From positions 38,198,853 to 38,262,852 of the forward strand of contig OX438742.1 in the NCBI GenBank assembly GCA_949316235.1: a DNA stretch of 64,000 bases, in the 5' to 3' direction. A program made the position numbers and the translations under genes. The notes beneath the pieces are model-generated. The model had not been told where the DNA came from and searched no databases. It worked only from the letters and a program-made list of their open reading frames with translations. Positions 56,733 to 64,000 of the stretch are shown here, piece after piece (within the stretch, counting starts at the first letter, position 1; every line of letters begins with the position of its first letter). This DNA is from Oegoconia quadripuncta (lineage: Eukaryota; Arthropoda; Insecta; Lepidoptera; Autostichidae).

Positions 56733-59700
56733 CTAAAAGAAAAATATATGTTTTATATGCAAGTATTCACTATTATATAATTAAGTACACATTTGTACCG
56801 TCGTCAAGAAAGTCACGAAGCAATGCGTTGAAGTTTCGTATGTTTCAAGCACTAGAAGTTATTGCGCTAATCTAGTTGGGTCACTTAAGCGGCTTCGGTG
56901 AAACCATGACTAGTCGTTCATTGCTACATCAATAATAAAACCTGGCTGCGTAGATTTTATGTTGCTAAATGATTTACATGAACGATTGATCGACATAGCG
57001 TTGATAAATATAAGACTGTTAATAAACGCAAATTGTGCGCGAAGGATGTTTTGGGCGATAATCTATAGACAATAAAAGCTGCTCAACTGTCAAGTTGTGT
57101 CTTTGTACATATTGAAATTAAAAGCAAGTTTTGAGTTTCTTAGACTTCTTCTCAGTTGAAGGCTGTAAATTAAAAAAAGCTGCAAAACGTGACTTATTTC
57201 ATGTGTCTGTTTCTAAAGAAATATTGATTCAAATCCATTTTAAAACAATACTACATGTCATCAATACGAGAGCAAGTGTTATGTCTGACTCAAGTAACTC
57301 CCGCGGGACTATAACGATTAAATTCTTGAAGCAAAGTTACGTAATATATTCCTTTTGAATATGTGGGAGTAACGATTGACGATATATTTCTTGTTACTAC
57401 TGGTTTCCGGCAAGTAAAATTTTACTAACTAGTCAATACTGATGGGTGTCGTATAAAGCGACAATTTAACTGAACCGACTATTCCCTGCTATCTCTGGAG
57501 TCCATCATCAGGTCTTTATAGATCACCCTACTGGTATCCCTCTTTAATTTAGAAAATAAATAATGTTCTTTTGAAGTCGGTTAAAGCAAAATACTTGTAC
57601 GTAACGGCGAAGGCCTCTCAGCCCCTGCCACGTCTGCATTTCTGAATATTTCGAAAGGTTCATGAATATTACTGCAACACCCAAACGCTTATTTGGGGTA
57701 TCACTAACATCGTCGTATATATACTCACCACTTCCTTGAGCGGCACTGTGACATAACTGTTTTGTTTAGCAGTGATGTAATGGGGGCTGGACGGCACCCT
57801 TTGCCTACGGCTCCACGGTAGCCGCGTGCCGCGCCTCTGACAGTATATAACGCTGGCCAAGCATAGCAGACACCCTAGGGGACAAAGACTGTGTCACTCC
57901 ACACTTATCTTGGGTGTAATTAGAAGTTGTATAAACAAACAAAATAATTATTTGCTTCATATAAGACACGTATGTTGTGGGATCCTCCTTTTAAGCATAA
58001 AAATGCCTGTGTCACGAATATACTCTTCCTTACCTTATAAGAAAGCAACAATTAGAGGGTGGTATATAATAAATTGGGCCACTATGGCCCATACACCCTC
58101 ATTATACGAGGTAAGGCCTATATCCCTGCAATATACCCGGCTGATGATGATGATATAATGAATTCAATGATTATTTGTATGTCAACTGAACGAATGTGTA
58201 GACACGATTTATTCGTTAATTTTTATAAAATATTCCGCTCGGAGACGAACCCAAGGCCTTCCGATTCCAAAAATCGATTTCATAAATTCCGCTTCCTCAT
58301 TTATAAGGAATTGGCATCACGTTAGTTCACATTACACTCCCTTGTATAGAGAGAAATTGCATCTTCTGGCCTTCGCTCGCTGCATTAGGTAGTTAAAGTA
58401 ATAGATAGATATACGAGTATGATGAGTTGCGAACGAAACCGTTTATCCGGAGAAACAGCTGCGAAGTTAATATTTATCAAAATCAATCTCCCAGTTGCTA
58501 ATGTTGACCACCTCCTTTTATTTAAGTTTTGAATTTCCAAACAATCTAATCAGCGGGATCCAAACAACGCCCCGCCAGCCAAGTGGGGCCCGCGAGATCT
58601 ACCCATCCGGCCCTTGGTACACCACGGGGCCGGCGGCTTGCCCTATATCCGTCCCGCCTTAGTAAATAAATCATGTAAACAAAGTAATACCCGACGTCTA
58701 TTTTCGAAACGAAATGCGCGCGTTATTTAAAACGCATTACATTAGTACAATGAATCCAAGGCCGCTGGGATAGGTCTTGGCTCGTGAGACCTAGTGGAGG
58801 AGTCAGTGTGGCCCTTACGCTACAAAATTTGGAGATCCCTGATAGAGATGATTTAGTTTAACTCTACCTCATTGGTATATCCTCATCATCATCATATCAG
58901 CCGAAAGACGTCCACTGCTGGAGAAAGGCCTCCCCCAAAGATCTCTATATCCTCATCCACCTTATTTTACAACTAAATGACATGGCGAATTTTTTGTTAT
59001 ATAATTTCTTCTATTGTAAAATTGCATGAAATTATTTAAGCATTAACATAAAACAATACATAATGTCTTAAATGCACTAACAATTCACCGCTGAATTGAC
59101 AACAAAATTAACGTAAAAACTTAAACGGAAACTAGGAATACTACGTTAGGACTTGATCTAGCCAAAAAGCAATACATAGATTATATATTCACAGTATGAT
59201 CTTATATTTTGAACATCAACCTTACACGTCCCCACTGTTGGGGCACAGCCACTTCTCACTGGGAGAGGGTATGGGCATAATCCACCACGCGGGCCCTGTG
59301 CCAACAAGAAGAACCGGGACCGACTATTTCACGTGCCCTCCGAAGCATGCTAACACTCCTATTAAAATGTCACTAGTGGTCACCCATCCAAGGACTGACT
59401 GCACTAGACATTACTTAACGTCGCCAATCGAAAACGAATAGCGAATGCGACTGCGCCATGAGTGCTTCATTTGCATTTTGAACATACAGCTAACAAATCA
59501 TAGGGTTATGTAATATATAACTCCATCGTACTATTTTAATATGAGAGTGCCAGCGGCTTCAGTGTTAAGGGGCTGACATGACCTATTTCCGGTTTTCCTA
59601 ACATGAAACAAGAGGCGGAAACTGATTTTATATCATAACTGCCATCTATCATCGGCTCGATCGAACTAAGTAATAAACTGAACTGTTTTAGAAAACTGCA

Positions 59701-62700
59701 CCAAGTTTTCTTCTAACTGCGACCGTAACGCCATCTACCGGTGGCTCGTCGAACTAACTTATAAATGGTAGGGTTGAATTTCCTGTCGTGTGTCGAGTGC
59801 CTCAAAACAATCGATTAATACCTATATCGCGTTCTCACAGGCGGTAACTTGTTAATGGCCTATTTGAAACAATATTTTCATAATTCACAATTTGTTAAAT
59901 TAACTGTAAGATTTCCTAAAATAAACTCACCCAAAACGAAGGCGGCCACGACGCACCCAACGATTCCGCCAACGCTAAGCGATTGCTTGCTGTCCATAGT
60001 TACGAACGATGCCATTTCTATATTCGACCGGTAAGCTGGCATCGCATAGAGCTCTGTAACAAAACCAGAACGTTGTAGTGTCAATGTGTCTATGGTATAT
60101 ATTATAAATAACGCGTGATGAACAGCTGGTGCGAAGTGTCAAAAATCGCTCCACAAAAAGCCGCGCCTTAGGCTTTGGTCCAGTAGTCTACATGAGCACC
60201 TAGTGCCGCTTATTGCTTCCGTATTCACACATTAATGTTCAAAATCGGTTGTAATATTTTGCAATTTTATGTTTCAAGGACCCTGAAGACCCTACGAAAA
60301 ATATATAATATAAATCAATACATGATATTTGTTTGCTCAGAAATAACTTCGAAATCATATTAACAACCACGGAGAAGATAAGAGGACTTTCAATAAATTA
60401 ATAATGTTTTTTATTTTATTGAACGAAGTGTGCTTTGACTTGCATTTTGAAGGCGTTTATTGATGGAGTGCGACGAATTGACTCCGGAAGAGAGTTCCAA
60501 AGTCGAACAGCTTGCCACGTAAATGACTGGCCATAAGATTTGGGGAGTAAAGACGAAGATTGTCAGAGGAACGCAAGACTAGGTAGACTATGTAGTAGAG
60601 GATAGGAATTGGAACTGTTGCTTTAGATATTATGGAGTAGTAGGATTGAACAAAACTGAATATAGAAGGGAAAGAATATAAAACACCTTTACGACGACGG
60701 TCGGAGAGTCACTTAAGCTGTTCACGATATTCGGAAACGTGATCATATTTCCGAAGGCCAAAGGTGAACCTTATGGCAACGTTCTGCAATCACTCAAGCT
60801 TATTCATCAACGTAGCAGCAGTCAGCGTAGTCCAGAATAGGCAGAAGAAGAGATTTTGCTAGCGCAATGTTGGTGGTATTGGGTAGGAAATGACGCAGTT
60901 AAGGGATTTTCCGAAGGGTCGGAAAAGGACAGATCCATTTATAAGATGTGTTTTTCTCGAGGAAAATACGCTGCAATCCCGGTCGCTGTATGTACACCCC
61001 CAGTGAGCCTATGAACTACGTAGTTCCATTTGAGGTTACTTTGACCCCTTCCGTCAGTAAGCCATAGTTTTTTCCCGTGGAATCTCATAGAAACTGAATA
61101 GCCATTTATAACTGCGTTTACAGTGCGACCTGGCGACGTGGCTCAACGGACCACCCCTATAAGCTTCATGATTTATTACAGCTAAGAACATTGGTTCACC
61201 GTACCATTGTCTACGTCTTCGACATCCGTGTCGCGTGCGACCTCTATCTGAGCGCCTGCGCAAGCGTCCGTAGCACAGCTGCGCCGGCGCAGACGTTCGC
61301 CGTTGTCGCATCCAGTCCATTCCCCCCACGCACTCCACCCCGCTTCGCTATCTGTAACAATGTGATTAATTTTTAATAATCTTTATCATACCTACATACA
61401 TAACGTCACGACCCTTATCCCAAATGGGGTAGTAGATATCCCAAACAATAGTGTTATATAATATTATATAAACACCGACCGCTCTACACCATTAGCATTC
61501 ATAAATAAGACTTTCAACATAAAAAAAGAATGTTAAGTATCTGGATTTAGTACAGATTATGAAACTTGGACAAACTTAGATTCCTTTTGTAGATGTAGAT
61601 TTAGAAAAGTAATCAATTGCATATAATTAAATGTCAAAACCGAACATGTCAATTCAATAGTAGAAAAAAGAAAAGTTGCATAAAAAATTCACAATGAAAA
61701 ATTCCAATATTAGCCGATAAATTCCATTATGGTCTTTCGCAAGAATAGGTTGTATCTATTTCCGCTACGTTAGTATCAATATCATAAAAGATAACTAGAC
61801 GATTCAAGTCATGACGCACGTCTCAGTATTTTAAATAATACCAAGCACAAACCATGCGACGTACAAAGTAGAATTAATGCTTAACCGCCTCCGTGGCTCA
61901 ATGTAAACATCATTGGGTTTGCGATTCGGAGGTCGCGGGTTCGATCCCCAGCGGGGTACATGTTTAAGTACTCGGTTTGGTTGGTGGTAGGGCATTTTAA
62001 ATGTCCGCCTGGCTAGTTACCACTATCTTATCTAAATCTGCCGCCAAGTCTGAGTCTGGGGTCTGAGTTAAGAGATGCTTGTCCATTATTCGGACTCTAT
62101 GGGCTGAGGGCTGGTGGAACTTAACTATACCTGCGCAAGCGCCGATGCAGGGACGCGACTCAAGTGCAGCGCCAGCGTCTGCACAACCCTCTGGCGAAAG
62201 GCACATGCGTTTCCGGGTTCGATGACCGGTCACCCCTTGCTCGCAACTGCCGCTACACTCGCTCCACTCACTCCAACACGACCATTGCCCTGGGGGATAC
62301 AACACACCATATATTGAAGTCTGACATTTATAAACAAGCGACATGTGGACTTAAACAAGGTTAGTTATTAGCAAGAAAATGACACCACGATAGTCCAAAC
62401 ACATTTTAACGCGGCGCCCCCTTGGAAGGTCACCCATACCTTTGTAGCGATATCTATTGTCTCAGAGGAGACATTCTTCAATAGTGAAATGTAATCCTAT
62501 TGGCGTCATTCGAGATTCTGCCACAAACACTATTATAGAAAAAAAATACAATATATCGTCCGCATATCATGTTGTGTCGTACCAAGAGGTTAAATAAGGG
62601 GCGGAAAGCAGAGAGGCGTAGTCATTACTTCACCGACAACAACATAGCCCTTACATTGAAGAAGAGGATCATCATATCATATAAAGTTGACCAACCATGA

Positions 62701-63263
62701 ACCACGCGTACTTCAATACGGTGACCTTAGAATCGTAGAATACAGTCGTATACACCAACCCCTCATTGAATACATACCACATTCGATAGGCAGTTTTAAT
62801 ATAGCCCATTTGAGGGTAGTTTGACGTGTGATAAAACACTTGGCTGTATGAGCCTATTTTTATTCTTTACCAAAGTAAGATGTTATGTATATGGTAAATT
62901 TTCGATTATATTTTTACCTCAATTTAGTTTCAATTTTAACCCGGGCCTAAATAAATATATCTGATCAGTAGTTTTACCGTGATGAACGTTAACAAATAAA
63001 AAATTTACGATTTTACTATATGTGTAGAATATAGATTAAATACCTGAACAGGCATGCGTGTTGCAAGCCCGCAACATGTCCTTAGATCCGGCGCAGGTGG
63101 GGCGTTTGCAGCGGCGCGTGCGCAACTGCTGCCCCCCACCGCAGGGCACCGAACACTCGCCCCACGGGCCCCACGCTTCCCATCCCCCCTCCTCCTCCGG
63201 TGGGGCGCTGCTGCAGGCGCCCCGTGAGGTGCAGTAGCGGTCCTCCTCCCGCGCTATCGTTAG
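56496..63263 (-). CDS. Sema5c: Class 5 semaphorin, C-terminal 343 residues in six exons
   Basis: The join 63263-63044, 62289-62131, 61351-61205, 60053-59931, 57874-57729, 56732-56496 is open throughout (1032 nt, 343 aa plus TAA). All introns are GT-AG with matching phases (1,1,1,1,0). The product has three thrombospondin type-1 repeats (about residues 26-73, 74-126, 130-159) with WxxWxxW-type starts and paired cysteines. A transmembrane helix (about 203-228) is split between exons 4 and 5 and is followed by a basic stop-transfer stretch (QRRGTRLPWSRRQR). A ~115-residue cytoplasmic tail ends DVEEDKFY. TSP repeats, one helix and a short tail fit the C-terminus of class 5 semaphorins, membrane axon-guidance ligands or receptors whose sema domain lies N-terminal. 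That part is outside the window to the right. The gene assignment is inferred from architecture; another TSP1 membrane protein is possible but less likely. Confidence 0.78.
57729..57874 (-). CDS. Sema5c: Sema5c-like exon: second half of TM helix and cytoplasmic start
   Basis: 146 bp. The acceptor is gtcccctag before GG at 57874 and the donor is GTG|gtgagt after 57729 (phase 0). It encodes CLLCLASVIYCQ, completing the membrane helix, then a strongly basic stop-transfer segment and SSPHYITAKQNSYVTVPLKE, a cytoplasmic region. The basic flank places the C-terminus inside the cell (inference from the positive-inside rule). Confidence 0.82.
58067..58155 (+). repeat. SINE-3 3' part with GAT tail, in an intron
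   Basis: attgggccactatggccc, acaccctcattatacgagg, aaggcctatatccctgca, then ctgatgatgatgata. Confidence 0.7.
58555..58665. other. GC-rich patch in the intron
   Basis: gccccgccagccaagtgggg and ccacggggccggcggcttgc in an AT-rich intron: likely a retroelement fragment. No frame or ends identified. Confidence 0.35.
58885..58945 (-). repeat. LINE 3' tail fragment with GAT repeat
   Basis: catcatcatcatatcagccg and acgtccactgctggagaaag, inverse orientation. Same tail as at 48415. Confidence 0.65.
59215..59470 (-). repeat. 5S rRNA-derived SINE, in an intron
   Basis: The reverse complement contains gttaagtaatgtc followed by agtcagtccttggatgggtg and acca. This corresponds to the 3' half of animal 5S rRNA, including the internal C-box promoter region (gttaagcaac...gtcagtacttggatgggtgacc). 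After it come attttaataggagtgtta and gcccgcgtggtggattat, a domain also found in SINE-3. A short tail follows. It is not a functional 5S gene: the 5' half is unrelated and the stretch is diverged. Confidence 0.72.
59931..60053 (-). CDS. Sema5c: Sema5c-like exon: juxtamembrane and first half of TM helix
   Basis: 123 bp. The acceptor is ggttttgttacag before AG at 60053 and the donor is TTGG|gtgagt (strong consensus) after 59931. It encodes LYAMPAYRSN, then MDSKQSLSVGG, leading into the hydrophobic run IVGCVVAAFVL. The helix continues in the next exon, so a membrane span only becomes apparent after joining. Confidence 0.82.
60390..61060 (-). pseudogene. CR1/Jockey-like LINE 3' end, in an intron
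   Basis: The minus strand reads VRLWNSLPESIRR, TPSINAFKMQVKAHFVQ and stop, the typical C-terminus, then aataaaataaaaaaca. Upstream the frame is broken by shifts but the GC-moderate sequence runs on to about 61060. It lies in the semaphorin intron in sense orientation, so its AATAAA-like tail could act as a premature poly(A) site. Confidence 0.75.
61205..61351 (-). CDS. Sema5c: Sema5c-like exon: TSP1 repeat c (degenerate)
   Basis: 147 bp. The acceptor is ttgttacag before AT at 61351 and the donor ATG|gtacgg after 61205 keeps phase 1. It encodes SEAGWSAWGEWTGCDNGER, a short TSP1-like repeat with RRRSC and CAGA, then an acidic juxtamembrane stretch. The repeat is shorter and has fewer cysteines than the two before it. 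The usual six-frame ORF here is in the wrong frame; the real frame was found from the splice sites and phase. A second donor eight bases downstream (ACG|gtgaac) is discussed in the findings. Confidence 0.8.
61884..62049 (+). repeat. SINE-1 5' half, in an intron next to a splice donor
   Basis: A very well preserved head and body (ccgcctccgtggctcaatg, gcgggttcgatccccagcgg, ggcattttaaatgtccgcct) stops abruptly at gccgccaag. It is antisense to the semaphorin gene and ends 82 bp from the exon at 62131. Confidence 0.85.
62131..62289 (-). CDS. Sema5c: Sema5c-like exon: TSP1 repeat b
   Basis: 159 bp. The acceptor is tatcccccag before GG at 62289 and the donor is GCAG|gtatag after 62131. The first two bases complete a Gly codon with the previous exon and the last base starts the next Asp codon. 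It encodes QWSCWSEWSECSGSC, RTRKRMC and a closing CIGAC: a full TSP1 repeat in a single phase 1-1 exon. A SINE lies 82 bp downstream in the following intron. Confidence 0.85.
62290..63043. other. Intron, no feature recognised
   Basis: AT-rich intron between TSP exons a and b. No repeat or exon identified. Confidence 0.5.
63044..63263 (-). CDS. Sema5c: Sema5c-like exon: TSP1 repeat a
   Basis: 220 bp. The acceptor is ctctacag before CTA ACG at 63263 (phase 0) and the donor is TCAG|gtattt after 63044 (phase 1). It encodes a linker with two cysteines, then a TSP1 repeat starting GGWEAWGPWGECSVPCGGG, with RTRRC and a closing CNTHAC. This is the most upstream exon of the gene in the window. The 740 bp to its right hold a MITE and no further exon that I can see. 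Confidence 0.85.
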
Positions 63264-63438
63264 CTGTAGAGATATCTCACTTATTATCATCAGGCCAGTA
63301 ATTAGTACACATAGTTTTTCAACCCAAATACTTTACAATGTATAACGTGTGGCCTCGTTATGGGAATTTTATGAAAGTTATAGGGCAATAAATAAGCACT
63401 ATTTTATATTATATATATAAAATAAAGCAGTGACTTAT

Positions 63439-63820
63439 ACCGAATGAGTTTTTTTACCGTAAGGAAACAAATAGGGCATATTTTATTAGGTGAGTGAAAT
63501 AGAAGTTATTGGCATAGGTAGTTTAATTATTGTTTTTTTCAAAACCATCATCGACTCGCGTGCCTGCGGGTATTGATATGCGATTAGCGGGATTCGTAGG
63601 GTTCCTGTCATGCGAAATTTATTAGGAACTCATATTTTCTCCAAGTTTTCTTTATTTATAATTTAATGATATAATTAAGTGGAATTGACTACAAACGCGA
63701 CCGTCAAATGACACAATTATGGTTTTGAATGAGAAAATTAAACTACCTATGCCCTTGCCTTCTATTTCACTTACCTAATATGCCCTGTTTTTTTCCTTAC
63801 GGTAAAAAAACACATCCGGT
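63439..63820. mobile_element. Long-TIR MITE, copy A
   Basis: Arms of about 90 bp: accgaatgagtttttttacc, aatagggcatattttattag and tgaaatagaa on the left; the inverse (taatatgccctg, cttacggtaaaaaaacacat, ccggt) on the right. The middle shares caaatgacac/gacggtc sequence with copy B at 49913. No coding content. It lies upstream of TSP exon a, presumably in an intron. Confidence 0.82.
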
Positions 63821-64000
63821 ATATTTTGCCGAAGAAACTTCATTGATAATAATAGGAAATAATAAGAATGTTTATTCCACAAAGCCAACTTACAAATACA
63901 GTCTGTTAAAAACAATTTACAATGTATGTAATTAAATACAAAAGGCTCTTCAGTTAGGTTGTTTTTGTTATGTTTATATGTGTGTTTATTTTGTAGGTAG

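Noticed and set aside
59375..59425. Possible 5S rRNA gene
   Set aside because: Only the 3' half is similar, with many changes, and it is embedded in a repeat found elsewhere without it.
61054..61338. 94-codon Arg-rich minus-strand frame
   Set aside because: It overlaps TSP exon c in a different frame. The splice sites and phase continuity pick the frame with WSAWGEW instead.
1..64000. CRISPR arrays, operons or phage-like gene blocks
   Set aside because: No spaced identical direct repeats with unique spacers, no tightly packed open frames, and clear spliceosomal introns indicate eukaryotic DNA.

Overview
This window looks like a piece of a lepidopteran (moth or butterfly) nuclear genome. It is AT-rich, intron-containing and crowded with degraded transposons. 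The types seen are ones known from Lepidoptera: several tRNA-headed SINE families, an RTE-like LINE with a GATGAT tail, CR1/Jockey-like LINE 3' ends, MINE/Helitron-like repeats ending in CTAG, and hAT, PIF/Harbinger and mariner-like non-autonomous elements. The species cannot be named from sequence alone. No bacterial gene, operon, CRISPR array, rRNA gene or functional tRNA gene was seen.

Only one host protein-coding gene is supported: the 3' end of a class 5 semaphorin (Sema5c-like) on the minus strand at 56496-63263. Six coding exons with matching intron phases encode the last 343 residues. In order these are three thrombospondin type-1 repeats, a transmembrane helix split by an intron, and a cytoplasmic tail ending at a TAA stop. 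The sema/PSI domains and earlier TSP repeats must lie to the right of the window. The introns hold a CR1-like LINE end, a 5S-rRNA-derived SINE, a tRNA SINE only about 80 bp from a splice donor, and LINE/SINE fragments.

Layout. 1-5 kb: SINE tails, a perfect 41-bp-arm hairpin, a microsatellite with a hAT deletion derivative in or beside it, and a foldback MITE. 7.2-8.1 kb: a minisatellite of 16-bp units with a ~536-bp higher-order period. 8-20 kb: SINE and MINE copies, a MITE and a possible promoter/first exon near 18.7 kb. 20-28 kb: nested repeats, two LINE ORF ends, interleaved inverted repeats at 24.4-24.7 kb and a mariner-like MITE. 28.4-28.7 kb: a GC-rich retro-insertion with an 11-bp target duplication. 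29.6-32.3 kb: a 5'-truncated RTE-like LINE carrying a clean 515-bp Harbinger insertion. 33-56 kb: mostly unique-looking AT-rich DNA with a hAT MITE (40.7 kb), a second mariner-like MITE interrupted by a SINE (43.4-44.1 kb), a foldback MITE (46.8 kb), SINE/LINE clusters (46-50 kb) and a long-TIR MITE interrupted by a LINE (50 kb). 56-64 kb: the semaphorin gene.

The strongest second-look items are element boundaries fixed by target-site duplications, the nesting orders, the interleaved inverted repeat, the shared domain of two SINE families with different heads, and the alternative in-frame splice-site pair in the semaphorin. I see no convincing new multi-gene system.
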